This document shows, piece by piece, positions 30,194 through 39,492 of a stretch of DNA of 64,000 bases. The notes below the pieces were generated by a model. The model ran no database searches, had not been told where the DNA came from, and saw only the letters and a list, made by a program, of their open reading frames with translations. The first letter of the stretch is position 1. Each line of letters begins with the position of its first letter. The stretch covers positions 2,108,001-2,172,000 of the forward strand of contig NZ_AP018441.1 of assembly GCF_009937975.1 (NCBI RefSeq). The letters run 5' to 3'. This stretch comes from Undibacterium sp. YM2. GTDB taxonomy: Bacteria > Pseudomonadota > Gammaproteobacteria > Burkholderiales > Burkholderiaceae_D. The translations under genes were made by a program, and so were the position numbers.

Positions 30194-30949
30194 ATGTCAG
30201 AGGATAAGTTCAATCATGTTTTGCGTCTGGCAGACCATGCCATGATACTCAGTCAGCGCTTGTCGCAATGGTGTGGCAAGGGGCCTGCGCTGGAAGAGGA
30301 CATGGCATTGACCAATGTAGCGCTGGATTTGATAGGTCAAGCCAGGCTCTGGTATGCCTATGCGGCAGAGCTGGAAGGCAAGGGACGTACCGAAGATGAT
30401 CTGGCGTTCTTGCGGGATGCCCACGACTTTCATAATTTCTTATTGCTCGAACAGCCTAACGGTAATTATGCAGATACCCTGATGCGGCAATTCCTGTTTG
30501 ACACCTGGCATTACCATTACTTGCAAGCGCTGAAGCAATCGACGGATCAGAAGATTGCTGCCATCGCAGAAAAATCACTGAAAGAAGTCACTTACCATTT
30601 GCGCCGCAGCAGTGACCTGGTGGTACGTCTGGGTGATGGTACTGAATTGAGTCAGAAAATGATGCAGACCGCTGTCGACGAGTTATGGCGCTTCACTGGC
30701 GAAATGTTCATGGACGACGAGATCGACGTCGCCATGCATGCGGCAGGTGTAGCTCCTTTACCTTCAGATTTGAAAGCCGCTTGGGATACCCATCTGGCCG
30801 ATGTCATGCATGCCGCCACCTTGCGCCTGCCGGACGCTAATAGCTGGATGCAAAAGGGGGGCAAGCAAGGCGTACATACTGAACACATGGGTTACCTGCT
30901 GGCAGAAATGCAATTCCTGCAGCGTGCCTATCCGGGGGCACAATGGTAG
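30194..30949 (+). CDS. paaC: phenylacetyl-CoA epoxidase subunit PaaC
   Basis: 251 aa; the structural partner of PaaA with the same ferritin-like fold but without a working diiron site in characterised members. Matching stretches are LRLADHAMILSQRLSQWCGK (about 9-28), EDMALTNVALDLIGQARLWY and LLLEQPNGNYADTLMRQFLF. Its last codons overlap the paaD start (CAATGGTAG), so paaD translation is probably coupled to it. GGAGA lies before the ATG. Confidence 0.97.
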   Translation: MSEDKFNHVLRLADHAMILSQRLSQWCGKGPALEEDMALTNVALDLIGQARLWYAYAAELEGKGRTEDDLAFLRDAHDFHNFLLLEQPNGNYADTLMRQFLFDTWHYHYLQALKQSTDQKIAAIAEKSLKEVTYHLRRSSDLVVRLGDGTELSQKMMQTAVDELWRFTGEMFMDDEIDVAMHAAGVAPLPSDLKAAWDTHLADVMHAATLRLPDANSWMQKGGKQGVHTEHMGYLLAEMQFLQRAYPGAQW

Positions 30950-31472
30950 CTTCTGCCATGGACTGTGGGCAAACTCCACCTGCCAGCACAGGGCAGATAT
31001 GGCAATGGCTGGGTGAGATCAGCGACCCTGAAATTCCGGTCATTTCGGTGACGGATCTGGGTATTATCCGCGCAGTGGAATGGCAGGGGGCGAGTGTGTC
31101 ATAACGATTACCCCTACGTATTCCGGATGCCCGGCCATGGATGTGATTGCCGAAGAAATAGTCAAGGCATTGCAGGCGCATGGCATCAAACCGCCCAGCA
31201 TTGTTTATCAATTGTCGCCCGCCTGGAGTACCGACTGGATGACAGAAGCTGGCAAGCAAAAGCTTAGCGGCTATGGCATCGCACCACCACAGCAACAAGT
31301 GGTGGATATCTCTTCCATCCAACGTTATCGCGAAGTGCAGCCTGCTATCGCTTGTCCGCAATGCGGTTCTGTCGATACCCAACTGATCAGCCAGTTTGGA
31401 TCAACTGCCTGCAAGGCGCTGTATAAATGCAAGGCTTGCCTGGAACCTTTTGATTACTTCAAACCGCACTGA
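30943..31472 (+). pseudogene. paaD: phenylacetyl-CoA epoxidase maturation protein PaaD, frameshifted as read
   Basis: PaaD helps mature the epoxidase, probably its iron or iron-sulfur centres. The gene starts at an ATG overlapping paaC and reads correctly to about codon 48 (EISDPEIPVISVTDLGIIRA). It then loses frame at a run of five G's (31086-31090) and stops at 31102-31104. The rest of PaaD continues in another frame from 31080 (ECVITITPTYSGCPAMDV to CKACLEPFDYFKPH) with the four C-terminal cysteines intact. One added G in the run would restore a normal protein of about 176 aa. It may be a real mutation or a homopolymer sequencing error; the intact flanks favour an error or a very recent change. 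Confidence 0.85.
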
Positions 31473-31515
31473 GCGAATAATAAGAATAAAAAAGCATAAA
31501 AGGAGACGACAATAC

Positions 31516-32592
31516 ATGAGCAAATTTTACCCGCTGACAGTCAGCCAGATACGGCCAGAAACCCGTGATGCCGTAGTCTTGAGTTTTGCCGTGCCAGCCG
31601 ATTTGCAGACGCAGTTTACCTATCGCGAAGGACAGCACCTGAACTTGCGCGCGAAGATAGCAGGCGAAGATGTACGGCGCTCTTATTCGATTTGTTCGGC
31701 TGTGCAGGATGGGCAGTTGCGGGTTGCCATCAAGCGCGTGCAAGGTGGTGCATTTTCCAACTGGGTGCATGACAGCTTACGTACAGGTATGGAGATCGAA
31801 GTCATGCCCGCCATGGGGCATTTCAATTTGCCGCTGGCTGCGGAACATGAAAAGCATTATCTTGCATTTGCCGCAGGCAGTGGCATCACGCCTTTGCTGT
31901 CCATCATCAAGACTACACTACAGACAGAGCCGCACAGTAAATTTACCCTGGTGTATGGCAATCGGGCATCATCGACAGTCATGTTCAAGGAAGAATTGGC
32001 AGCGCTGAAAGACAGCTATTTGCAGCGCTTGAACCTGATTTACATTATGAGCCGCGAGCAGCAGGATATTGACTTGTTTAATGGCCGCATCACCGCTGAA
32101 AAATGCCTGAACCTGTTTGACCGATGGATACGTATAGACGACATGGATGCGGCCTTCATCTGTGGGCCGGAAGACATGATGCATGCCGTCAGCGCTGCGC
32201 TGCAACAGCGCGGCATGCCCAAAGAGCATATCAAGGTCGAGTTGTTTGCCGCCAGCATACCGACGCACCGGCATGTCGCCAGCGCCAAGCCTTTGCCAGG
32301 TAAATCATCCTGTGCCGTGACGATTATCATGGATGGTCATCACACCCATTTCGACATGGAAAAAGACAAGGAATCTGTACTGGATGCCGCCCTAAAGCTA
32401 GGGCATGATATGCGTTATTCCTGCAAGGGCGGTGTGTGTTCTACCTGTCGTTCCAAGGTCGTGGAAGGCAAGGTCGATATGGACAGGAATTACGCCCTGG
32501 AAGATTATGAAGTGGCACGCGGATTTGTGCTGACCTGCCAGAGCTTCCCGGTCAGTGATAGCCTGACCCTGGATTTTGATAGCGAGAATTGA
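31516..32592 (+). CDS. paaE: phenylacetyl-CoA epoxidase reductase PaaE
   Basis: 358 aa; it feeds electrons from NADPH to the PaaAC core. The N-terminal FAD-binding part has YREGQHLNLRA and RRSYSICSA. The NAD(P) part has AAGSGITPLLSIIKTTLQTE. The C-terminal plant-type ferredoxin domain carries CKGGVCSTCRSKVVEG with a later cysteine in LTCQSFP for a [2Fe-2S] cluster. The ATG at 31516 has AGGAG 11 nt upstream; longer in-frame starts overlap paaD and are unlikely. The stop touches the paaG ATG directly. Confidence 0.97.
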   Translation: MSKFYPLTVSQIRPETRDAVVLSFAVPADLQTQFTYREGQHLNLRAKIAGEDVRRSYSICSAVQDGQLRVAIKRVQGGAFSNWVHDSLRTGMEIEVMPAMGHFNLPLAAEHEKHYLAFAAGSGITPLLSIIKTTLQTEPHSKFTLVYGNRASSTVMFKEELAALKDSYLQRLNLIYIMSREQQDIDLFNGRITAEKCLNLFDRWIRIDDMDAAFICGPEDMMHAVSAALQQRGMPKEHIKVELFAASIPTHRHVASAKPLPGKSSCAVTIIMDGHHTHFDMEKDKESVLDAALKLGHDMRYSCKGGVCSTCRSKVVEGKVDMDRNYALEDYEVARGFVLTCQSFPVSDSLTLDFDSEN

Positions 32593-33384
32593 ATGGACTA
32601 TTCCCACATCCTGTTTCACATCAGTGACGGCATTGCCCACCTGACCCTGAACCGCCCGGAAAAGCTTAATAGTTTCAACGTTGCCATGCATCTGGAAATA
32701 CAGGATGCACTAGAAAAATTGCGGGCTGATGCCTCGGTACGCGTCATGATATTGACAGGTGCCGGGCGCGGCTTTTGCGCAGGCCAGGATTTATCTGACA
32801 GAGCTGTGAGTGCGGATGGCGCACCACCTGATTTGGGAGCATCTGTAGAAAAATACTACGCACCTTTGGTACTGGCCTTGCGTGCTTTACCCATCCCGGT
32901 TATTTGCGCAGTGAATGGTGTAGCAGCCGGCGCCGGTGCCAATTTGCCGCTGGCCTGCGATATCGTACTGGCAGCACGTTCTGCCAGTTTCGTGGAAGTC
33001 TTTTGCAAGCTGGGTCTGATACCAGATACTGGCGGCACTTATTTCCTGCCACGCGCCCTGGGCACAGCCAGAGCCATGGGTGCAGCCATGCTGGGCGGCA
33101 AAATCAGTGCTGAACAGGCAGAGCAATGGGGCCTGATCTGGAAGTGTGTGGATGATGATCAGTTGCAGGCTGAAGCCATGGCTTTGGCCACGCATTTTGC
33201 ATCTGCCCCGACCAAGGGCCTGGCCTTTACCAAGCAGGCAATCTATGCCAGTCCACAGCATACTTTGGAGCAGCAATTGACTCTGGAAACCAAGATGATG
33301 CGTGAACTGGGGCAAAGCCAGGACTATCGTGAAGGTGTGGCGGCGTTTGTAGAGAAGCGCGCCCCCAAATTTGTTGGCAAGTAA
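32593..33384 (+). CDS. paaG: 1,2-epoxyphenylacetyl-CoA isomerase PaaG
   Basis: 263 aa, crotonase fold. It turns the ring epoxide into the seven-membered oxepin-CoA and also isomerises a later intermediate. LTGAGRGFCAGQDLSDR (about 54-70) and NGVAAGAGANLPLACDI (oxyanion region, about 110-126) are characteristic, and GQDL followed by the LGLIPDTGGTYFLPRALG stretch favours PaaG over PaaF. It starts immediately after the paaE stop. No second crotonase gene (paaF) follows. Confidence 0.93.
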   Translation: MDYSHILFHISDGIAHLTLNRPEKLNSFNVAMHLEIQDALEKLRADASVRVMILTGAGRGFCAGQDLSDRAVSADGAPPDLGASVEKYYAPLVLALRALPIPVICAVNGVAAGAGANLPLACDIVLAARSASFVEVFCKLGLIPDTGGTYFLPRALGTARAMGAAMLGGKISAEQAEQWGLIWKCVDDDQLQAEAMALATHFASAPTKGLAFTKQAIYASPQHTLEQQLTLETKMMRELGQSQDYREGVAAFVEKRAPKFVGK

Positions 33385-33411
33385 GTTTGATTGACCTGAG
33401 GAAAAGCATAG

Positions 33412-33906
33412 ATGAGCACAGAGATCAGTCAAATAAGTAAGCAATTTGCCAAAGGCAGTCAGCACATGGCAGAACTCACTGCCGCCGCCATGTTTGCTAG
33501 CGATGCCGCAACGCGCGGGCTGGACATGCAGATAGTGTACGTAGCTGAAGGTACGGCAACACTCAGTATGTTGATCAGGCCTGACATGCTGAACGGGCAC
33601 AAGACCTGCCACGGCGGTTATTTGTTTACCCTGGCTGACAGCGCTTTTGCCTTTGCCTGCAATAGCCGCAACCATGTCACTGTCGCTGCCGGATGCAGCA
33701 TAGAATTTCTGTCACCAGGGCGCGAAGGTGATGTCATCACCGCGACTGCGACAGAGCAATCACTGACTGGCCGCACCGGTATCTACGATGCACGTCTGAC
33801 TAATCAGCATGGCCAATTGATCGCGCTGTTCCGTGGTAAATCACATAAGCTGAATGCGGAAGTTGTACCGGGTCTGGTATTGCAAGAAAACGCAATTCCA
33901 GATTGA
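33412..33906 (+). CDS. paaI: hydroxyphenylacetyl-CoA thioesterase PaaI
   Basis: 164 aa hotdog-fold thioesterase. The signature HGGYLFTLADSAFAFACNSR (about 65-84) carries the catalytic-helix aspartate, with VAAGCSIEFLSPGREGD after it. PaaI releases CoA from dead-end aryl-CoA intermediates and protects the CoA pool. GAGGAAA lies before the ATG. It is 27 nt after paaG. Confidence 0.94.
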   Translation: MSTEISQISKQFAKGSQHMAELTAAAMFASDAATRGLDMQIVYVAEGTATLSMLIRPDMLNGHKTCHGGYLFTLADSAFAFACNSRNHVTVAAGCSIEFLSPGREGDVITATATEQSLTGRTGIYDARLTNQHGQLIALFRGKSHKLNAEVVPGLVLQENAIPD

Positions 33907-33966
33907 ACTTGTGTTTAGCCATCAATCATAGAAACGAAATCAGGATAAGTGAGCGGGAGACAAAAC

Positions 33967-35295
33967 ATGGCAGACAACACAGACAGAAAAATAGCTACGG
34001 GTTTGGACGCAATAGAAACGGCAAGCAAAGACGAACTTCAGGCCCTGCAATTGCAGCGACTGAAATGGACATTGCAACACGTCTATAACAACGTCCCGCA
34101 TTACCGCACCAGTTTTGATGCGGCGGGTGTACACCCTGATGATTTGAAAACCCTGGCTGACCTGGCGAAATTTCCATTCACAGGCAAGAAGGATTTACGC
34201 GACAACTATCCTTTCGGCATGTTTGCCGTACCGCGTGAAAAAGTGGTCAGGGTACATGCATCCAGCGGCACCACAGGCAAACCAACGGTAGTTGGTTACA
34301 CGCAAAAAGATATTGATAACTGGGCAGACCTGGTCGCGCGCTCTATCCGTGCGGCTGGTGGCCGTACAGGCGACATCGTGCAAGTCTCTTACGGCTATGG
34401 CTTGTTCACTGGCGGCCTGGGTGCGCATTATGGTGCTGAGCGCCTCGGCTGTACCGTCATCCCCATGTCTGGTGGCCAGACAGAAAAACAGGTGCAACTG
34501 ATACAGGATTTTCAACCATCCATCATCATGGTCACGCCTTCTTATATGCTTAATATCATAGAAGAAATGACGCGTCAGGGCATAGATGCTGCCAACACTT
34601 CGCTGCGTATAGGCATCTTCGGTGCGGAGCCGTGGACCGATGCCATGCGCAGTGAAATCGAAACGCGGGCAGGTATTGATGCCGTTGATATCTATGGCTT
34701 GTCAGAAGTCATGGGGCCAGGTGTGGCCAGTGAATGTATAGAAAGCAAAGATGGTCCAGTGATCTGGGAAGATCATTTTTATCCAGAGATTATCAATCCC
34801 GAAACGGGTGAAGTTCTGCCTGATGGTGAAGAGGGCGAGCTGGTGTTTACCTCACTGAGCAAGGAAGCTTTTCCTGTCATACGCTATCGTACCCGCGACC
34901 TGACACGCTTACTGCCACCGACTTCGCGCGCCATGCGTCGCATGGGCAAGATCACTGGTCGCTCCGACGACATGCTCATTATCCGTGGCGTGAATTTATT
35001 CCCTACACAAGTAGAAGAACTGATACTCAAACACCCACAACTGGCACCGCAATATCAACTGATAGTGACGCGTGAAGGTCATATGGACAAGCTTGATATC
35101 GTAGCTGAACTGCGGCCTGAAGTATCAGGCACTTTGTCAGAGCAGGATGTGAAGCAATTGCATCAGCAGCTTGAGCATCATATCAAGACCTTTATCGGTG
35201 TCAGTTGCCATGTCAGCATACTGCCAGCCAACAGCATAGAACGCACCATGGTCGGCAAGGCCAGGCGTGTAGTAGATAATCGCAAGAAAGCTTGA
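33967..35295 (+). CDS. paaK: phenylacetate-CoA ligase PaaK
   Basis: 442 aa. It activates phenylacetate to phenylacetyl-CoA with ATP, the first pathway step and the source of the PaaX inducer. The adenylate-forming P-loop is HASSGTTGKPTVVGYT. The YGLSEVMGPGVASECIE and ITGRSDDMLIIRGVNLFPTQ motifs are also typical. The ATG at 33967 has GGGAGA 8 nt upstream; an in-frame GTG 18 nt earlier is less likely. Confidence 0.97.
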   Translation: MADNTDRKIATGLDAIETASKDELQALQLQRLKWTLQHVYNNVPHYRTSFDAAGVHPDDLKTLADLAKFPFTGKKDLRDNYPFGMFAVPREKVVRVHASSGTTGKPTVVGYTQKDIDNWADLVARSIRAAGGRTGDIVQVSYGYGLFTGGLGAHYGAERLGCTVIPMSGGQTEKQVQLIQDFQPSIIMVTPSYMLNIIEEMTRQGIDAANTSLRIGIFGAEPWTDAMRSEIETRAGIDAVDIYGLSEVMGPGVASECIESKDGPVIWEDHFYPEIINPETGEVLPDGEEGELVFTSLSKEAFPVIRYRTRDLTRLLPPTSRAMRRMGKITGRSDDMLIIRGVNLFPTQVEELILKHPQLAPQYQLIVTREGHMDKLDIVAELRPEVSGTLSEQDVKQLHQQLEHHIKTFIGVSCHVSILPANSIERTMVGKARRVVDNRKKA

Positions 35296-35332
35296 GTATT
35301 CAAAGCAAATAAAATAAAAGGACGACAAAAAT

Positions 35333-36535
35333 ATGGATGCATGGATATGCGACGCTGTCAGGACCCCATTCGCCCGTTACGGCGGAGCTATGGCCAGCAT
35401 ACGTACCGATGATCTGGCTGCCTTGCCCATCAAGGCATTGATAGAGCGTAATGCTGGTGTCGATTGGCAACGGGTCGATGATGTTTATTACGGTTGCGCT
35501 AACCAGGCCGGTGAAGACAATCGCAATGTTGGCCGCATGGCCGCACTGCTGGCAGGCTTGCCGGTAGATGTGCCAGCCAATACCATCAACCGTTTATGCG
35601 GTTCCAGCCTGGATGCCATAGGCATAGGCGGGCGTGCCATCAAGTCGGGCGAAGCATCGCTGATTATTGCTGGCGGTGTGGAGAGCATGACGCGCGCGCC
35701 CTTTGTCATGGCCAAGGCCGACAGCGCTTTTTCACGTGCCGCAAAAATAGAAGATACGACTATAGGCTGGCGTTTTGTAAATGCCTTGATGAAGGCAAAA
35801 TATGGCATAGATTCCATGCCCGAAACCGCAGAAAACGTTGCCGAACAATTTGGCATCAATCGCGCTGACCAGGATGCCTTTGCCCTGCGCAGCCAGCAAC
35901 GCTGGGCGGCAGCCCACGCTGCAGGTTTTTTTGCGGGAGAAATTATTCCTGTCAGCATCCCGCAAAAAAAGGGCGACGCCGTTTTGTTCACTACCGATGA
36001 ACATCCACGTCCAGATACAGATATTGCCATGTTGGCTCGCTTGAAAGGCGTGGTCAAACCAGATGGCACAGTCACTGCTGGCAATGCCTCCGGCGTCAAT
36101 GACGGTGCTTGCGCTTTATTGCTGGCTTCCGATGCGGCAGTAAAACAGCATGGCCTGACACCACGTGCCCGTATCGTCGGTATGGCGACAGCGGGTCTGG
36201 CTCCACGCATCATGGGCTTTGGCCCTTCACCTGCAACACGTAAGCTGCTGGCACAAACCGGGCTGAGCCTGGCGCAGATGGATGTCATAGAACTTAATGA
36301 AGCGTTTGCTGCACAAGGACTGGCAGTCACGCGTGATCTTGGCCTGGCTGATGATGCGGCACATGTCAATCCAAATGGCGGCGCGATAGCGATAGGTCAT
36401 CCGCTGGGTGCATCAGGTGCGCGCCTGGTAACGACAGCACTGAACCAGCTGGAACGCATCAATGGCCGTTATGCCCTGTGCACCATGTGCATAGGCGTAG
36501 GGCAGGGTATTGCACTCATCATAGAACGTGTCTGA
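35333..36535 (+). CDS. paaJ: 3-oxoadipyl-CoA / 3-oxo-5,6-dehydrosuberyl-CoA thiolase
   Basis: 400 aa; could also be called pcaF. It cleaves the beta-oxidation products of the opened ring to acetyl-CoA and finally succinyl-CoA. The thiolase catalytic residues are present: Cys89 in NRLCGSSLDAI, His in GGAIAIGHPLGASG, and a second Cys in CTMCIGVGQG. The start MDAWICDAVRTPFARYGG is typical of the PaaJ/PcaF group. GGACGAC before the ATG is a fair ribosome binding site. Confidence 0.94.
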   Translation: MDAWICDAVRTPFARYGGAMASIRTDDLAALPIKALIERNAGVDWQRVDDVYYGCANQAGEDNRNVGRMAALLAGLPVDVPANTINRLCGSSLDAIGIGGRAIKSGEASLIIAGGVESMTRAPFVMAKADSAFSRAAKIEDTTIGWRFVNALMKAKYGIDSMPETAENVAEQFGINRADQDAFALRSQQRWAAAHAAGFFAGEIIPVSIPQKKGDAVLFTTDEHPRPDTDIAMLARLKGVVKPDGTVTAGNASGVNDGACALLLASDAAVKQHGLTPRARIVGMATAGLAPRIMGFGPSPATRKLLAQTGLSLAQMDVIELNEAFAAQGLAVTRDLGLADDAAHVNPNGGAIAIGHPLGASGARLVTTALNQLERINGRYALCTMCIGVGQGIALIIERV

Positions 36536-36550
36536 AGCCAAGGAAGCGGC

Positions 36551-37150
36551 ATGACTATATATGCAATCGACGGCCTGATACCGGTGGTGCATCCCAGCGC
36601 CTATGTGCACCCCAGCGCAACACTGATAGGCGACGTGATCGTCGGGCCTGGCTGTTATATAGGCCCGTCTGCCAGTTTGCGTGGTGATTTTGGCCGCATC
36701 GTCCTTGAAGAGGGATCAAATGTGCAGGACACCTGCGTCATCCATGGCTTCCCCGATAGCGACACCGTGGTGGAGCAGGACGGGCATATCGGTCATGGCG
36801 CTGTGTTGCATGGCTGCCGCATAGGTAAAAACGCCATGGTGGGCATGAACGCCGTGGTCATGGACAAGGCAGTCGTTGGTGAATCGTCGATCGTCGCTGC
36901 CATGTCCTTTGTCAAAGCTGGTATGGATGTGCCGCCACGCAGCCTTGTCATGGGTGCACCTGCGCGCATCGCACGTGCCTTGCGCGATGAAGAAATCTCC
37001 TGGAAGACCGAAGGCACGGCGCAATATCATGCACTGACACGGCGCTCACTCGCCAGCATGCAGGAAGTGGAAGCGCTGACTGCAGTCGAAGAAAATCGCC
37101 CACGCATTGCGCTGGCAGCAGGCTTGCCAACATATAGTACCAAGACCTGA
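36551..37150 (+). CDS. paaY: PaaY, gamma-carbonic-anhydrase-fold thioesterase
   Basis: 199 aa left-handed beta-helix protein of hexapeptide repeats ([20 protein letters not shown], then [15 protein letters not shown]). The metal-binding histidines appear in VIHGFPD and the [13 protein letters not shown] segment. In E. coli PaaY is a trimeric hydrolase that removes CoA from spontaneously formed dead-end ring products. It is 15 nt after paaJ and has AAGGAAG before the ATG. Confidence 0.93.
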   Translation: MTIYAIDGLIPVVHPSAYVHPSATLIGDVIVGPGCYIGPSASLRGDFGRIVLEEGSNVQDTCVIHGFPDSDTVVEQDGHIGHGAVLHGCRIGKNAMVGMNAVVMDKAVVGESSIVAAMSFVKAGMDVPPRSLVMGAPARIARALRDEEISWKTEGTAQYHALTRRSLASMQEVEALTAVEENRPRIALAAGLPTYSTKT

Positions 37151-37199
37151 TAGCACCACGTCCTGATTCTGAATATCTGATTATTTAAGAGAGTAATCC

Positions 37200-39176
37200 A
37201 TGAAAATTTTGCAAAGCTGGGTAGGCGGTGTATGGACTGGCGCAGAGCCGCAACAAGTCTTGCATAGCGCCATTGATGGCAGCGCGATTTACGCCAGTCA
37301 TGCCGAAGCCCTGGACTTTGGTGCAGCGCTGACTTATGCAAGACAGACTGGCCTGAAAAACTTGCTGGCACTGGATTTCCAGCAGCGTGCAGCTATCTTG
37401 CGCACTCTGGCCAAATACCTGACGGAGCACAAGGAAGAGCTATACGTAATTTCATCCCACACCGGTGCCACGCGCAGTGATAGCTGGATAGATATAGAAG
37501 GTGGAGCAGGTACCGTATTTGCCTACGCCAGTATAGGCACGAATGAATTCCCTTCTGGGAATGTAGTGCACGAGGGCCCGGCCATATCCTTGGGCAAACA
37601 GGGGCATTTTTCTGGAACGCATATCCTGGTGCCGCGCCAGGGCGTGGCAGTGCATATCAATGCCTTTAATTTTCCAGTCTGGGGTTTGCTTGAAAAATTT
37701 GCCCCCAGCTTTTTGGCTGGCATGCCATGTATCGTCAAACCGGCGACTGCAACCTCGTATCTGACCGAGGCACTGGTCAGGCAAATTCATGCCAGTGGCT
37801 TGCTGCCGGAGGGCAGCCTGCAACTGATCATCGGTTCCACCGGAAACCTGCTTGATCTGCTGGAAGAAACCGATGTCGTCACCTTCACCGGCTCTGCTGC
37901 CACGGCAGCACAATTGAAGGTACATCCAAATATCGTGCGCCGTGCTATCCCCTTCAATGCCGAAGCCGATTCACTGAATTGCGCAATACTCGGGCCGGAT
38001 GTGATGGCTGGTGACGAAGAGCTGGATCTGTACGTCAAAGAAGTGGTACGTGAAATGACGGCCAAGGCCGGGCAAAAATGCACGGCCATACGCAGGGCCA
38101 TGGTGCCCGCTGCGCAACTGGATGTGGTGGCAGAAAAAATACGCGCAAGGCTGGAAAAAACCATCGTCGGTGACCCACGTCTTGATGGTGTACGCATGGG
38201 GCCGCTTGCCAGTCGCGCCCAACAGCATGACGTACTCGCCAGTATTGAGCAACTGGCAGCAGGTAATCAAATCATCTGCGGTGGCACAGTACCTGTGCAA
38301 ATGCAGGGTGAAGGACTGGAGCAGGGCGCTTTTGTCTCACCGACCCTGATCGTCTGCCGCCGGCCTATGGAGAATTCAGCAGTACACGAGATAGAAGCTT
38401 TCGGCCCAGTGACGACCCTGATGACTTATCAGGACATGCAGGAAGCCCTGGTGCTTGCGGCAAAAGGCTGCGGTAGCCTGGTAGCTACACTGGTCACCAA
38501 AGACCCGCATATCGCTGCTATGGCGATACCGCATATGGCAGCACGACATGGCCGCCTGATGATCTTGAACGCGGAGTCAGCACCAGAATCAACCGGCCAT
38601 GGTTCCCCTTTGCCGCAATTGAAGCATGGCGGCCCGGGCCGTGCCGGTGGCGGTGAAGAACTGGGTGGCAGCCGCGCCGTCAAACACTATCTGCAAAGAG
38701 CTGCCGTGCAGGGTTCACCCACCATGCTGGCGGCAGTGACGGCAGAACATGTGCGCGGCGCTGCTGTGCTGGAGTCTGATATTCATCCTTTCCGCCGCTA
38801 TTTTGAAGATTTGCAGATTGGCATGTCCTTACTGACCCACAGGCGCACAGTCAGTGAAGCCGATATCGTGGCCTTTGGTGGTTTGTCCGGCGATTTTTTT
38901 TACATGCATTTTGATGAGATCGCTGCCAAAGAAAGCCCTTTCGGCAAGCGTATTGCGCATGGTTATTTTGTTTTGTCTGCTGCTGCCGGTTTATTCGTGT
39001 CTCCTGCACCTGGTCCTGTCCTGGCCAACTATGGCCTCGACACCCTGCGCTTCATCAAACCGGTAGGCATAGGCGACACTATCCGTGCACGCCTGACTTG
39101 CAAGCGCAAAATAGACAGGCAAAAGAAAGATGCCAAAGGTGTAGGGCAGGGGTGGTGGCCTGGGATGTCGAAGTGA
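37200..39176 (+). CDS. paaZ: oxepin-CoA hydrolase / 3-oxo-5,6-dehydrosuberyl-CoA semialdehyde dehydrogenase PaaZ; 3' end frameshifted as read
   Basis: 658 aa as read; about 685 aa if corrected. The aldehyde dehydrogenase half (about 1-520) has Glu255 in NAEADSLN and the catalytic Cys294 in [11 protein letters not shown]. The MaoC-like hydratase half (about 535 onward) has [11 protein letters not shown] and [12 protein letters not shown]. Together they open the oxepin ring and oxidise the aldehyde. After [10 protein letters not shown] the frame is lost at four G's (39149-39152). One extra G would continue into a typical PaaZ end ([20 protein letters not shown]) with a stop at 39254-39256. Both catalytic halves lie before the break. 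Confidence 0.93.
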   Translation: MKILQSWVGGVWTGAEPQQVLHSAIDGSAIYASHAEALDFGAALTYARQTGLKNLLALDFQQRAAILRTLAKYLTEHKEELYVISSHTGATRSDSWIDIEGGAGTVFAYASIGTNEFPSGNVVHEGPAISLGKQGHFSGTHILVPRQGVAVHINAFNFPVWGLLEKFAPSFLAGMPCIVKPATATSYLTEALVRQIHASGLLPEGSLQLIIGSTGNLLDLLEETDVVTFTGSAATAAQLKVHPNIVRRAIPFNAEADSLNCAILGPDVMAGDEELDLYVKEVVREMTAKAGQKCTAIRRAMVPAAQLDVVAEKIRARLEKTIVGDPRLDGVRMGPLASRAQQHDVLASIEQLAAGNQIICGGTVPVQMQGEGLEQGAFVSPTLIVCRRPMENSAVHEIEAFGPVTTLMTYQDMQEALVLAAKGCGSLVATLVTKDPHIAAMAIPHMAARHGRLMILNAESAPESTGHGSPLPQLKHGGPGRAGGGEELGGSRAVKHYLQRAAVQGSPTMLAAVTAEHVRGAAVLESDIHPFRRYFEDLQIGMSLLTHRRTVSEADIVAFGGLSGDFFYMHFDEIAAKESPFGKRIAHGYFVLSAAAGLFVSPAPGPVLANYGLDTLRFIKPVGIGDTIRARLTCKRKIDRQKKDAKGVGQGWWPGMSK

Positions 39177-39303
39177 CTAATCAGGACAATGAACTTGTGG
39201 CGTCCTATGATATTTTGACCCTGGTAGCCAAAAAGTCAGACGCAATAATCGCATAGATATAGAAATTGTTTGAATTTCAATAAATTATCTTTAAGCTAAT
39301 GAG

Positions 39304-39347
39304 CAGGCTGGTATTTCAATGAGAAATTCATTAGAAATACCAGCCTG
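39304..39347 (+). terminator. hairpin after paaZ, probable operon terminator
   Basis: A 14-bp perfect stem (CAGGCTGGTATTTC / GAAATACCAGCCTG) continues inward as AATGA / TCATT. Only a weak T-run (TGTTACTTTT) follows. It could equally be an mRNA-stabilising hairpin. Confidence 0.65.
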
Positions 39348-39492
39348 TGTTACTTTTCGGTGTAAGGTTTTGTCAATATTCTTCAAATACACTCTTCAGG
39401 CTTTCGGATAGTCTTCAAATTTTTGCCTGATCTGATACTATTTCTTCAATACCCAAGCCATCAAAATCATCCAACCTCCTTAATTTCAACCC

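Noticed and set aside
35488..36369. 293-codon minus-strand frame opposite paaJ
   Set aside because: Mirror of a real thiolase gene; biased composition with no domain.
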